Of a stretch of 64,000 nt of DNA, positions 46,701-60,049 are shown piece after piece. A program made the position numbers and the translations under genes. The DNA is from Piper betle (Eukaryota; Streptophyta; Magnoliopsida; Piperales; Piperaceae). The notes below the pieces were generated by a model that ran no database searches, was not told the DNA's origin, and worked only from the letters and a program-made list of their open reading frames with translations. Position 1 is the first letter of the stretch, and each line of letters opens with the position of its first letter. The stretch lies in assembly GCA_033002965.1 (NCBI GenBank), contig JAURVB010013882.1, positions 406,062 to 470,061 of the forward strand, in the 5' to 3' direction.

Positions 46701-48797
46701 GAAATAACTAACTTATTGCCACATGAGCTGCAGGTTCACGAGGATAATTTTTTGCCTCTGTATATATGCAACCAAAAGCAATGCTGCAAATCAAATTTCA
46801 AATAATATTTGATACTTTTGCACAAGGATCAAAGATGTATAGGCAATTCATGCCAATCAAAGCTAACTTCAAATAAAGTAAAAAATACATATCTGTACCT
46901 CTGTAAGCCATTCTCAATAAGGAGTTCAAGGCAAGAACGATAGCAGTGGCTAAGAGCATTTTCTGCGGCAGTATGATATTTAATGGCATACTTAGGCCCC
47001 ACAGTATGTATAATCCTCCTAAAAAATATAACAAAGTAGACTTAACAATCAAAAGCAGTAAATGTAAGGCAAACAACAAATCTCGAGTAAGCACCAGGAA
47101 AAGTTTAGTCAAAGACACACATAAAAGTTTTGAATATAGCATCATCCAAGTCACAAAAGAAAACAAACCCGACCGCCGTATACCGTAAACTAATTGTTCG
47201 TAGATTACAGTTGAAAAAGAAAAGATGGAAAAGCTAATATCAAACAGAAATGCAGGGTGCCAAACTGGACATCAGTCAGGTAGCAAAGAGCCAACAAAAT
47301 AAAATCTAAACTTTATGTACCTTAGTTACTAATAAAACGAACTTCAAGGTATATTTTGCCATTACCGTTAATAAAAAATGCTTCACTGCAAATGAAGAAT
47401 ATTGACACCATTTATTGCTTGATTCATGAGCAGTATCCATAAACTCTTTCGTACTAAGACATTAATCAGCCCGAAATTATATAAAGCCACTTTTCATAAA
47501 CATTGATTCAGTAGTTAGCCTCATTTCTTAACAATATTGTTTCATCTTCAATGAACTTCACATATTTCAAGTCTTCCACTTTTCAAAATGATGAATAAAC
47601 TAAAATCAAGCACTACAGTCAGAGAATTGGAAGCATTTTGTTGACATACCGAGCAGGGAGGTCATAAGCATTTGTAACTTTTGCCATGCCTGTTCGGCAT
47701 CCCCCCTGAAGTTAATATTTTCCAGAAGATTTAGAAATGAAACATGGAAGCCAAATAATGATTTATGCTAACAACATGAAGATTACCAGTGTTGCACACT
47801 CTTCTGCAAGTCCAGGCCCTGCGGCAGCATGTAGACCAGGGCTGCTATGTGCTTCATCCAAGTTCTGCATCATACATTAAATGTTTGGGTTAGATGAACC
47901 ACAACCAGAGAACTCGAATGCCCAAAGGCAAACAATAATAGGTGACAAGACAATTCTTACTCAGTGACCACTTTCAAACAAATAGTAGTGAAGTTGATTA
48001 ATCATCTAGTAGTAGCTCAATTTAGCATTTTTTTAAAAAACATTTTCAGTAAAACATGTCTATTAAGCTGGGATACATCGTCCAAAAATGAATGTAGATG
48101 CTATTATGTGTCATAACAGGCAGGATAAATGTACATGCTTGTCAATTCATATCTCCTTGTCTGGAAGGTAATGTGCCTCAATTTCTAAACCAATCTAGTG
48201 AGGAGTAACTCGCCTAAAAATTTCAACCGTGCAAATGAATCTCCTCATTCTACTACTAAATCTCACTCTTCCACCGTCGAGCTTCATCCATTAATGTTAA
48301 AGCTATGCAATTCCAGAAACTAATTTCATGCTGGCAACTGTACTAGCAGATCTAATACAAAAAGAAAGGACTTTGGTAACACGACAACTTGTTCATCATG
48401 ATAATCACTATCACTAAAAAAACTTGCTATTCCTATGTAGAAGCTGTACCGTGGCATCTACAACATTAAAGTGTCTAACCTCATTTGTAGAATTAACCAC
48501 TGCATCAACTTCAAGATTCCATGGCTGACCTCGCCATAGATATATTTTTGAATTAATTTCATGATCAACAGGAAATCGTGACTTCAGCCCATCAGTTCCA
48601 ATGTCTGCCCCTGATGCTGAAGTAAGAGGATCGGAAAAGTAGCTTATGGACAAAGATGTATCCCCACTATCACCCACAAAAGGAGAACGCTGGTCAGCAT
48701 CAATCCAATGAGGAACTTGATCAAGGTTTACAGCATAATCTGCGCTTTCAGAGGGTATCCCGCCGCGAGTGGGGGCTGAACTCACAGGTTGATACAT
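43761..48797 (-). CDS. Macro-domain plus CRAL-TRIO (Sec14-like) protein, GDAP2 homologue
   Basis: Fourteen exons on the minus strand join in frame with GT/AG introns: 48797-48480, 47864-47787, 47705-47650, 47018-46899, 46783-46713, 46623-46530, 46214-46002, 45769-45518, 45429-45321, 44957-44890, 44584-44515, 44423-44349, 44015-43924 and 43836-43761. The product is 563 residues, the size of Arabidopsis At1g69340. A macro domain (about 80-250) contains YLWRGQPWNLEVDAVVNSTN, LHAAAGPGLAEEC, GGCRTGMAKVTNAYDLPARR, IHTVGPKYA and FCTTTSSDTEIYK. The C-terminal CRAL-TRIO/Sec14-like domain (about 385-550) contains GRPVMVVVGAHF, FEPVIQKPYTIVYFHSAASL and LHPTFGLKA. Macro domains bind ADP-ribose; the CRAL-TRIO part suggests lipid or membrane association. 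The plant role is not established. One conserved Met of the family (SLQM) reads Ile here across the exon 10/11 join. No lesion is seen. Confidence 0.93.
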
Positions 48798-49469
48798 ATT
48801 CTTATCTTCCTTAAACAGTCTCCGAGATGATTAAAATTGCCACAAGTTGTCTTCCACGCGAAAGAAAAAACCCTAAAAGCTAAATTTGCCTCAATTCCTT
48901 GAAATTAAAACCTCCACCGATCCAAGCAGTCCGTGTCCGCATCTGGCAAAAGAAAAATCCACTCATATTGTACTCACATATGGATGCATAAAACATAGAA
49001 AAAATACAAATGTATGCAAATCAATCCAACAAGCATATAGGGTGGTCCTCGGCAAATTCACAAGCACGAAAAATGATTGAAACGATTGCCAACTAGCAAT
49101 GAGTTTGATCGCAGAACCCATTCGCTAACAATAAATTACAACATAATTTTTTAAAAAAATCAAACTTAGGCCATAAAATTTACCAAATCAATTTGTCGTA
49201 AAAAAACATAAAAGTCACATAGATAGAATCACATGCCAAAGAGTTAAATTGGCCTAAGATTCGAGAATCAAAGTGTAATTCAGATTGCTCACATAGAGGC
49301 CACCCGACAGCAAATCATGACAGCATCATCATGTACAAACAAAATAAAATAAAAGAGAGAGATGAAGGTAAGTAATCACAGATCAGGAATTGGGGGCGGG
49401 ACGTATGAATCAAGTAGAAACGAACCAGGCTGTCCAACAACACTACATGCCAAAAACTAAAAAATAGTA

Positions 49470-49680
49470 CGTAGCGGCGCCAAGGAAGGGGATATATTTG
49501 GGACAGAGCGGGGGCGACGATCGAAAGAAGAAGCCGAAGGAGGAGGGACCTGAGAGTTGGGGGAGGGAGGAGACGAAGGCCGTGCGGCTGGCCTGCCCAC
49601 CCGAAAGGGAGAGAGCGACCTCCCACCACCCAAATCTTTTGTTTCTGTTTTCGAGGCTCTCTCTCTTAATTATTAATTAT
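49470..49680 (-). promoter_or_regulatory. Probable leader exon and core promoter region of the GDAP2-like gene
   Basis: On the minus strand this is CT-rich (CTCTCTCCC, CTCCTCCCTCCCCC) and ends with GGCGCCGCTAC before GTACTAT, a plausible donor for a 5' untranslated intron. The next acceptor could lie shortly before the ATG at 48797. No coding frame in it fits the protein. Inference from composition. Confidence 0.35.
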
Positions 49681-52617
49681 TGGAGGAGAGGACAACAACG
49701 AAACTCCCTACCTAACATCACTTTCCTTTACAATATTTTTCATAATATTCAATCCTATTAATTATTATTAGTTTTCTATCTTAAAAATTATATAACATAA
49801 AAATTATTAAACTGTAATATAATATAACAAATGATTCACGATTTAATACTTGTTTTTTTTACAATTTCAAATTTTGATAATATCACTTCTTACTCGGTCC
49901 TTATACTTGAATTTGGGCCCCAATCGTTTTTTTTATAAAAAAAATACAACACCCCCGGCTAGATGAATGAAAGGTGGCCTGACCTATGTTGTGAGCTCAT
50001 CTAAGTGGAGATGACAATTTTTGTTTGTTTTGTGGTTTTTGTGGATTTCAACGTTGCCGCACTAAAATAAATATATCATTACATCTCAATATTGTTTGTC
50101 ATTTATCATCAAAAATCGTGGTCAATTCATAAAAAATTATAAAATATTACCAAATTCTTATGTAACAAATGCACACAATAACTTTGAACAAACATCATCT
50201 TCGCTGCATACATCACTCACCTCAGCTATGAAATAAGAGTTGCGTGGAGAAAAATAAGAGTTCCGAGTCTCAAACTTCATGTGCTGCATCAAAATTGGAT
50301 TTTTATTTGTTATTCTGAGGCTTGGTTAAATATACATATATAATATATAAGGGCATGTGGTTATATATAAGATGAGGTTGATTATGATATAATCACAAAT
50401 TTAAGCTTGAATTTGTGCCTTCCTATGGCGCTCGTTATTTTAAGTTATAATTATTATAGCTAATTACACGACAAAGGCTCAAAGACGGTGAACATATATT
50501 TTATCCAAGCAAGTTTTTGTGGATCCGACGGTGGCCGATAATAGAGTTCGGCCGTGCTGCCGGGCCTAGCGTCGGCCCAGGATCCAAGCCCATAAGAGTA
50601 AACTCAAAGAGGATCAAATTGGAGGGCCCATTTTTGCGGTATGGCAGACTTCTAGAACGAGGGATGGGTTTAGAAGTGGATAAAGATGACACGTTGGAAG
50701 TGGACAAAAAAGTGAGAAGGCGACAGCCCACGAGTTGGGGGACCCGAAGGCGATGTCTTTTCCTCACATCCGTACCTGCGGCGGCCTGTCCCGTAGCTTG
50801 TGGCGGATCTTCCCATCTGGGCCTCCGATTTGGTCCCTGTCCTCTTTCTATTTCTATATCCACAACTTTGGCTAACAATGGTGCCAACTTGCCCATTGAC
50901 GAAAAAACCAACTCCAACTCTAAATGAATTTTTTAATTACCTTCTAGCTTATATTTATTTAATTAACTGATTAACCTGTTCATCCAAAACTCGCAACTCC
51001 AACTCTAGTTACGAAACTCAAGGGCCAGTGCAAAGAATGTTTCTTTGTTCCATTAGCCCGCTAACGAGGTATCTGAACGGTTGTGCTTTTTAGTTGCTCG
51101 CCCAACTTCCTTTTACACACATATAAGTGCTCCCATCTCTCATCTCACGACAAGCATTAGAGATGAGTGTTGATGCAGCTCCATTACATTTCGCATAAGT
51201 TTGTATCGATGCCAGCTGATTTAAACTGCAAACTTCCAGTTTTACAAATTAAGCTTCGAACAAAAACAAAGTCGATTTGATGATATCAACAATGCTGACT
51301 GCTAACCATCGCCACGTCACGTACATCACTGCGAGAAATTCCACGACAACGAGGAGCATGGATTGAATTTTGGCCCTTGCATTTTTCCTTGTTTTGGCAC
51401 CTTGGAAGTGGATAAAGTTTTTTTCTAGAACATATATATATATACGGGTTTAGTAGCCGTTAATGCAACGCATACATGCATGTGAGAAATAATAGCATTA
51501 TTTATAGTGCCAAAACAAAAAACTCAATTATATTTAAGCGACGGTGAAATGCACAGCCCATACCCAGGGTGCCTGCCGACACGAAGAATCCGATTGGCAC
51601 ACGTTTATTAGGCACATGCCAAGTGGGTCCAAAATTCAATAGAAGTTTTGACTTATAAGAAGTTCGGTTCTATCATCTACGTGTTCCTGTCATTCTCATA
51701 TATAAGTGTGCATTCTCGTGGGGAAAAAATGATAACTGTGCGTTCGCCTAAAAAATTAAAAGATATATAGGCCGGGCGCATTCTATATCATAGATTCATA
51801 GCATAATGGTATGTATGTATTTCGTTGATATATGGCTTTTCATTCTTCATAGTGAGTTTGCACAAATGTTAATTCTTTTTCCCAAGCCAAATTATTTTTA
51901 ACTCCTCTTGGAACATGTTTTTAATTTATTCCACTCCAGAAAAAGAATTTCATGTTTTAATTTCTACTTTGTGACACGGGTCGTCGACTGCCACCAAAAT
52001 GCTATTCAATATTATAGCTCTATTGAGTTGAGTCTTATTACTTAATAACCAAAGAGCTCAACGTTGTTAGCAAAGCAGCTCCATCTTCACTGTGAGTGGA
52101 ACCAATAATAGAGCACTTAATTAGCCAAAATCAATTGCCAATTTGCACATTATTAACTCCGCCTAAGAAGAGCCTAATCAGAGTACTGGACCCGACTCAT
52201 CGCAACCATGACGCTGCTTTCCACGTAAAGGCCACTTAAACCCCCTAATTAAAAGACTAAATCAATCCCTAATGCTCTAACTCATTACTTTATACGGTAT
52301 AATTGATCAATCAACTGCTTGTACCCCTAATGCGGAAAACCTTCCCCCAAACCTGGGGCTCTGAAGTCTATAGCATGCTCCCTTTGAGCCTCTGGTCAAG
52401 AGCACAAAATTTTAAAATCAAATATTACATGATTATCAACTTCACCCATAATAACTTAATCCCCGGCATCCGACGGTTCATGTTTCGACACAGCACCAGA
52501 TTGGACGGACTAGATTCTCCAAAGCGCGGAAATTCGGAGCCGCCCCACACCCAGGAGCTCGGAACTCAACCATGGTCTCGGTTGATAACCATGGTCCGGT
52601 TAAACACCGCCTTTTCT

Positions 52618-52658
<41 letters not shown>

Positions 52659-52848
52659 TATAAACACCCGCGACGTCTTCTCTCGGCGTTTCTAGACCCG
52701 CGACCATCGCCGATCGCCAGCTTTTACATTAAAGCTCTCTCTGTCTTGCTTGCTTGTTGTCTGAGATATATTGGTGCCGATCGTTTCTGGGTGGTTTTAT
52801 GAGAAGATTCTTGCTGGGTTGGTTTGTGGTACTGTACCGTCCTCCAAG
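49681..52848. other. Intergenic region upstream of the GDAP2-like and LBD genes
   Basis: AT-rich with scattered low-copy sequence. Overlapping 136-138-codon frames at 50501-50927 on both strands show no family and look accidental. (TA)n lies at 52622-52653. The divergent promoters of the two flanking genes must lie here; TACATATAAAC at 52655-52665 could be a TATA region for LBD. Confidence 0.4.
52622..52653. repeat. (AT)n microsatellite in the LBD promoter region
   Basis: A 32-base AT run about 195 bases upstream of the LBD start codon, without the palindromic neighbours seen at the (TA)n-bounded elements. Confidence 0.85.
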
Positions 52849-53599
52849 ATGAGTTGCAATGGGTGTAGGGTGTTGAGGAAGGGGTGCAGCGAATCGTGCA
52901 TCCTTCGGCCGTCCTTACAGTGGATTGACGGCCAGGAGGCCCAAGGCCACGCTACTGTCTTTGTCGCCAAGTTCTTCGGCCGTGCCGGTCTCATGTCCTT
53001 CATCTCATCCGCCCCCGAATCCCAGCGGCCTGGTAATTACCAAGCGCATATATTTAGCTGCTAATTTTTTCTAATTATTTCTCTGAGATGATCATCATGC
53101 AGTACGAATACAGTTTCATTGGACGAATACAATTTTGGTGGCGTTTATTGCAGCTCTTTTCCAGTCACTGTTGTTTGAGGCTTGTGGGCGGACGGTGAAC
53201 CCGGTGAACGGCGCGGTGGGCCTGCTGTGGACTGGGCAGTGGCATGTGTGCCAAGCAGCGGTGGAGACGGTGCTCCGGGGCGGCACGCTGCAGCCGATGA
53301 CCGACCCGTTGCCCGCCCTTCCCGAAATGGAGGAAGCGGAGGAGTCTTGCACAACCCGGCTCGGCAGGTCCAGGGTGCTCACCGGCGGCGGGTTCAAGAG
53401 AAAGATGGCGGCCAACAATGAGTTGGCGAAGCAGCCGCCAGCGTTGCTGCCGATGCAGCGGGGCGAGCTGGATCTGCGCTTGACGGCGCCGGGGCTTGGG
53501 GAGAAGCGGCGGGCGTCGTCGCCGTCGGAGGGGTCGGTGACGACGAGCGCCGAAAGCAGTCACCTGGCCGAGCGGAAGCTTCTCAACCTTTTCACCTGA
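52849..53599 (+). CDS. Class II LOB-domain (LBD) transcription factor, LBD37-42 type
   Basis: Two exons, 52849-53032 and 53154-53599, join in frame (CCTG|GTAATT ... TTGCAG|CTCTTT) into 209 residues. The LOB domain has [17 protein letters not shown] with C-X2-C-X6-C-X3-C, then [20 protein letters not shown] and [11 protein letters not shown] (GAS block), and [23 protein letters not shown] sequence. The incomplete leucine-zipper region marks class II. The C-terminal half contains [11 protein letters not shown], whose LDLRL is an LxLxL EAR-type repression motif. Class II members are nuclear repressors of anthocyanin and nitrogen-response genes (LBD37-39), or respond to low oxygen (LBD41). I cannot choose between subtypes. 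No lesion is seen. Confidence 0.9.
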
Positions 53600-56500
53600 T
53601 CGATGAATATCACCCTCGCTTTTTGTTTTGTTTATATATATACATATCGTGTGTGAAGAACAAATTTTGGCACCATTTTTGTTTACTAATTTGGTTATTA
53701 TCCGGCCCGGATTTTCCTGGCATGACCATATTCCGGCGAGTTGTTGGGTTTTCCGACGAGGTGATGGCCCCTTATATGGAAGATGATCCTCGTCTTGCTT
53801 TTCTCTGTGATGCTTGTATGGAATAAGCGAACGCTACTTCGCCTTGTAGTAGCACTTGTTAACTAGCTAGTTAACTACGTGCCAGTCCCTGATCCATGTG
53901 TTTTGTCAATATAATTTGCTCAGTAAATAGCTAGCGATTGAAGTGAGTTCTTTTTCGGGAGCAACAGTAAAAATAATCGGAGTGTAGCAACTCAATGAAC
54001 GATGGTTATAAATTAGTTAGATTTAGAGTGGGAGTGAAGGACCATTAGTATTTGATATTTGATCGGTGATGAGCAACATTTTAAAGATGTAATAAATATG
54101 TATAAATTTTAGGTAATTATAAACTAATAATAATTAGTCAATAATATTAATGGAGAAGGGGAAGAAGAAAGAAATAAGAACTGCCCTTGGCGATTGGCCT
54201 TTGGGGAGAGGGAAGGGCAAGTGCATGAACCAGTGTGCATCGGCGACTATTTCGCCGGTGCATGAGTAGTGGATCCCACCCAACATGGGAGGTGAGGTGA
54301 CTCCAACTTTCCAAGCTAGCTGTATATGTGCCCCGCCTCGCCGCATTCTTTCTTCCTTCTCCCCTCCCCTTTCGTTTTTACTTCCTGCCCCTTTTCATTT
54401 CATTTTCACGATAATCAAACACATTCAACTTTACCAAATTAATTTAGTTGATCAACACCCTTATTTGCTGTGTGAGCATCAACATTTGCTTCAAGAGCTC
54501 TCAAAATCTTAACTACAACAGATTGAAGATTTAAAACATATAGTTTGAATTACGTAATACATAAATTATTATTTACCGTAGATTATTACACGGTATATAT
54601 AAAATATTCTTTGGTCTAAGTGAAGGCACATATTAGAAATCACTACTATGTACAAATGATCATCAAAATTATCAAGCTTTACACCCTCACGATTTAGCGT
54701 CGGAACATTAGAACCATAAAATATCAATTCTCAAAGTGATGAATTTATAGAGAGTGGATGAGTGGCGGTTACTAAAATATGTAGTAATATTTTTTAGCTA
54801 ATCTTTAGCCAACGAGTATGTTAATTAAGAATAATTTCTATCACAAATTATATTGTTTGATGTATTTGCAGTTCATTTACAACAAAGTTCACCCTTGAAA
54901 TAAAAAAGAAGATGGCCTAGTCATCTAGGTATGATCCTTATCAATTGATCACACCCTTGAAGGTTTGCTCTGTAGCGTGCGGTGAAATAGCAAACACCTA
55001 CCGAAAACACAAACGCTAATATGTTTAATGGATGTTGACTCACGCCCACTCCTCCGACCTATGGATAGAAATTAATCGGCCACTTCGGTTTTATTTCTTT
55101 TTGATATATAAATATATAACTTTGGAAAATATATTGTATCAGGCCGCCATGCTTGGAGATCATCCATGTTAAGTAACCCTGTTAATCATGAATATTCACG
55201 CAGCGTACGTTGCTCGTTGAAAAAACCGTCATTGCGATTCTAATTAACGTGTAACTGACCCAGTATGACCGAAGGTGGATTCTCAGTACCATTGTCCACA
55301 TTTTAGAAGAGAAGTCGAGGAAGCAAAATGTTATGCGTATAAACAATAACTAAATAGCTGGCGACTATATATTAGTGAATTAATTGTTGAGATTACCAAG
55401 AGCAACTTCACTACAAAAACTCAAAATATTGTACTACCGACCTTCAATGCTGCCTGTCACGGTTGGTGGATCTAATTAGTCCACAATAATAGCATCAATA
55501 TGTTGTCATGATTTAATACACACCCGGTTTATAACAATTCCTATTCATGGCCATTGGATAAGCTCAAGCACAAGTTGGAATAGAATAACAAAAGATGAAT
55601 TGACACGGACTCCACCGGCCCCAGCCTACAATGCAAGGAAATGGATGGATTGGGGTTGGCGATGACAAATTCCAAAGTTCTCGGTGGACAAACTTATTTA
55701 TGTGCAGCCTTTAACTGTCTCTCTCTCTATCTCTGTATTTTCTCCACACTCTCCTTCCTTTATACGTCTCTCTTTTCTTTCTCCGCCAGCTGTTAGATCT
55801 CTCTCTCTCATCATATCTCCCTTTCCTTTGATGTACAAAAGCTCTCCAAACTCCCAAACAAGTCTTTGAAATCCTTATCTCCATCTATAGTTGCAAGTGG
55901 ATAACCACTGGTGTGTATCATCTTATAAGACTTAGGTCCACTTATTTCCGGGAGATTCGTTCTAGTGGGGCACTCTTGCTGTGATATATGATACGATCTG
56001 TAGGGGAGAATGATAAGGCCGGTTGATGGACGTTGATTAGTCTCATATATCTCATGTGATACGATGATAACATTATCTCTCCAAAAATTTCATGATAGGA
56101 TCGATTGAGCTCTTTAATTCCCTAGTTATGGTTTTTCTCGTTTTTAGTTTGTCAACATGGGTATAAAACATCTTATTATAGCATTTCTCTACTGTAAGTA
56201 GTTAAATTAATGAAGGAGACAAAAAACGTTTGTTTGTTTAAGGTGGCCGTGAATTCGAAATCGATGCTGGTTGACCTTAACTTGTTTTTTTCCTTCGGCT
56301 TCTTTGGCTTTTGAGATTTGGAATGTTTGGGATTGCCTTCTGGAGGTCCAATCACCTCTTATATATCCCAAATATCATAGCTAGAGAAAACATATATATA
56401 TATATATATATAACACCCGCAAGCCATCTTATTCCGGCCTCTCCAGCCTGCTCGGGATAGAATATGCAGAGCTTCTTACTTGCCCCTTCAACCAGCATAA

Positions 56501-57719
56501 AGTCGTATATTTAAACTAACTAGTACAGCGCGCATTTCATCTTTGAAAACAAGCAAAAGCCAACAGCTTCTTAATTAGTACAATTAATTATTACACCAAG
56601 TGCGCCAAAATCAAGTTTCATGTACAAATTAAGTAACTCGGATAAATTGATGAATGAAGAACATTGATTTTTGTACATGTAACTACATATGTTCTTGATC
56701 AACCAACGCTACTGCTAACTAACTGGTATTGATTTAAGAAAAACATGGATCGACATCGAGTTTGAAAGTGATAAATGTGCGAGCAAGGTCACCCACATGC
56801 TACAATGAACTGGGGCATCTGGTTGCGATGATCTGTTTCCATCTGCCTTTAAGTTCCACTAGGCCGGTCCTGCCTTTGAGGGGGCAGACGGATCCAAGGT
56901 GAGATATTATTTTTTATATGAATGGTGCGGTTGCAGGTGAAAGCTGTGTCTATTAACAGACCAGCAAAAGTAGGGGATGAGACAAAAGAGTTGGCTAAAC
57001 CAAACCTCCCACAAGAACAGGTTCATGCATGCGCCTGTTGAGATCTACACACAACTCGTCTCCCAACCAGTTGCCATCTTCTTTGTAGCGTATATAATAA
57101 TTATAAGAAATGGATCATCCCCTCCTAATCAGAAGGACCATTATATTATATTAGTGTAGTTTTCTAGTTATGCGCAATATGCTCCTACCCATTTGGGCAT
57201 TTGACTGGCTGGACAAGAATGTGTATTCCATTCCGCAACACAAAATTTTTTTATGGAGGTGGAGGATGGTCAGTGCTTGATACACAAGCCAAAGCAGATA
57301 TGACTCAAATGCTGGGCACTGGAGCCCCTGGTTTGTTGGGTGCCGATCCCTGCCCTCTAGTTAGGGTCCTTTCTGGTCGTTCCAAGTGCCGTGAAGACCA
57401 GAAGATTCTATGGGCAAACATGACACAACAAAAGAGTCAATTCATTGTTCTCTGTAGTGCACCACAGCTTCCTCGCTAAAAACTTGTGCAAGTTGCAAGG
57501 CATCGCAGACCTTGTCCCACACTTCAAGTTGAATGAGACTAGCCCTTGTTGGCGACGCATGAAAAAAATTGTTTGATCAATGCAAGAAGTTTCGGTCAAT
57601 CAATACCTTTCATTCGGTTCATATATATAAATAAATATATATAGTAGTAGAAGAACTGTACGTGATGAATTCATGGTTGTAAAAATAATAGTGAAGAAGA
57701 ACTGCACGTGATGAATGCA
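53600..57719. other. Long gene-poor stretch downstream of LBD
   Basis: The first 300 bases are probably LBD 3' untranslated region. The rest is AT-rich with short frames (for example 54285, 55684, 57201-57479) that carry no motif I know. A pyrimidine-rich tract of TCTC repeats lies at 55713-55815, and (TA)n at 56392-56412. A short near-duplicate, GAAGAACTG(T/C)ACGTGATGAAT, occurs at 57651 and 57697. No RNA gene is recognised. Confidence 0.4.
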
Positions 57720-58150
57720 AGGTTGTAAAAATAGGAATCGGTTTTCGAAGGAGTCAGAATCGGAATCGGTCTAAATCGGACAGGAATCGGTTCAGTTGAA
57801 TCGGCCTCAATCAGTCTTATACAAAAATTTCAATTTAATCAAAATTAGTAGGTTATTAGTATAGAATATATCATTTTGATGTAATTTTTATATTATAATG
57901 TGTATTATATTTTATGATATTTTTTAATATTTTTTGGATTTTTTTAAAATTATTTGGAGTTAGTTATTATTTTTGACTCGAATTGGACTCGAGTCAACTT
58001 TAATTACGAGAATACCACTTATATTTCATCCCTCATTCTCCCTCACCGCCGCCGCCGCCGCCCCGCCCTGCCGTCCTCACCGCCCTGTCACCCCCTAGCC
58101 GATTCACATTATTTTTTAAATTGGATTGTCGCCGATCCAATTTAAATTGG
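57720..58150 (+). mobile_element. LTR-family fragment (AT-rich head leading into GC-rich part)
   Basis: Contains ATTTTTTGGATTTTTTTAAAA, then AGTTATTATTTTTGACTCGA and GGACTCGAGTCAA, followed by TTACGAGAATACCACT and a Pro-type GC run. The order matches 27480-27660 of the nested LTR and the minus-strand copy near 5.9-6.3 kb. Truncated at both ends. Confidence 0.55.
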
Positions 58151-58456
58151 CCAATCCGATTTAAATCGGCCGATTTTGAGTGGAATGGGCCGAGTTACGC
58201 AACTGTAGATGAAATTGCAATCTAGATGAAATTGCAATCTAGGTGTCGATAAATCAAGTTGGAAGAGCTGCTGCATGCTTCTGTAATAAAATTAGTAAAT
58301 TAACTTGTCAGGGTGATGCAGTGGTCAGCTACTGGGCTTCCTGGTTTGCTCATTGTTAATCTCAATTGATCATGAGTCAGTGATGAGTCGGAAGGTTAAG
58401 AATCCTAGCATCTATGTCATATATACTTTCTAATTGCCTGTCATCGGTTAAATTAT

Positions 58457-59980
58457 AATATATATATATATATATATATAGATGATCTATGGTGCGCTGT
58501 ATGGTTTTGCAGCGCACCATAAGCTGCACTAACGAGAGCTGCTGGATCTCATTCAATCCACCCACCTACCATAGGATGGACCCGCCTACCCGCCCACCGG
58601 ACCAGCCCCTCCCACGCGCAACCGCCCTGCCCCTCCCGCCTGTGATCGTCCCGCGCCACCGCCCGCCGCCATGGCGCGCCCCCCTCCCAGCCGAGGCCCC
58701 CGTCCACCACCCTCCTCCCGCCGCCGCGGCTGCACACAACCCCCTCCGCCACCGCCGATTCCCGGCCCCCCTCATTCTGCCATCACCCAATTATGCGGCC
58801 CCCCGCCGCGCCCCCCCCCCACCACTCCGCCACCTGCGGTCATATTACGAAATTATTAACTCGAGTCAGGTTCAACTAAAGTTTTAATTTAAAAACTTTA
58901 CTTGAACCTGACTCGAGTTAATATTAATAAATAATTTTTTTAAAAAAAATAAAATAATTAAATTTAAAAATAAAAAAGTTTAAAATAAAATAATTTTATA
59001 ATAAAACTTGAATCGATCTTGTGCGGGACCGAGTGAAGTTTTGATTAAAAAATAAATTAAAAAATTAAAATAATTCCTTGATAAAACTTGATTCGGTTTC
59101 GACTTGTATCAAGTTTTTATTACAAAATAAATTTATTACAAAATAAATTTTTTAAAAATAATTTCATAATAAAAACTTAGTTCGATCGGACTCGAGTCAA
59201 TACTATGAAATAAATTTAAAAATATAAAATAATTTCATAATAAAAACCTGACTCAATCATGTGCCAGACTGAATCAAGTTTTTATTATAAAATAAATTTA
59301 TTACCAAATAAAATTTTAATTACAAAATAATTTTTTTAAAAAATAAAATAATTCCGTAATAAATTATTTTAACTCAAGTCGGGATCGAATAAAGTTTTTA
59401 TTATGAAATTATTTTACTTTTTAATTTATTTTGTAATATTAACTCAAGTCCGATCGAGTAAAGTTTTTATTACCAAAATAGCCTCCTCTGTTTCTTCCCT
59501 TTGTTTTGGTGCGCCACCCCTGCCAGTGACCTTGCCGCCGGCGTCAGCCGGCCGCAAACAGTGTTGCTGCCTCGGGGCTGGATGGGCCTGTTGGGAAACC
59601 CACGGCCTTGGCCGGGCGCGGGCGACCGTGAGCGGGAAGAGCAACGAGGGGAGGAGGGACCGCCGCAGTTGCTGGTGGGGGCGGTGGGGGATGGCTGCGG
59701 GCGGGGCCGAGGGGGTTGGCTGGGGGAGTGGCGGGGCTGGGGGCAGGGCAGGGCCAGGGGGGTGCGGCGAGCAACCGGCGTGAGGGGCGGGGATCGCGTG
59801 GGTGGGGAGCAACACGGGTGGGGGGCCGTCGCAGCTGCTGGTGGGGGCAGTGGGGGCGGGACAGGGGCCGGCCGGCGGCGGGGCAGTGTGAACAGCGGGA
59901 GGGGGTAGGAAAGGGTTTTAAATCCGGGCGGTTGGATTTTCATCCACCGGCCCGAAATCGTTGCGCAGCACTGCAGCATT

Positions 59981-60046
<66 letters not shown>
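58457..60046. mobile_element. (TA)n-bounded composite element with terminal hairpins
   Basis: Flanked by (TA)n at 58457-58480 and 59983-60046 (64 bases). The left end carries the perfect 12-bp hairpin TATGGTGCGCTG/CAGCGCACCATA (58488-58521). The right end carries GCAGCACTGC and an imperfect CGGTTGGAT...ATCCACCG palindrome (near 59930-59955). Between lie a GC-rich block (58560-58850), an AT-rich block of degenerate repeats with TCGAGTCAGG, TAATAAAACTTG and ACAAAATAAATTT words (58850-59480), and a second GC-rich block (59480-59930). Long frames in the GC blocks exist in several phases on both strands and are low complexity, so I do not call genes. Confidence 0.5.

Positions 60047-60049
<3 letters not shown>

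Noticed and set aside
50501..50927. Overlapping 136- and 138-codon frames on opposite strands
   Set aside because: No recognisable domain, no supporting splice or promoter context; the two frames are mirror images of one open stretch.
57201..57479. A 92-codon open frame
   Set aside because: The peptide has no family I recognise, lies in AT-rich non-coding surroundings and shows no clear exon signals.
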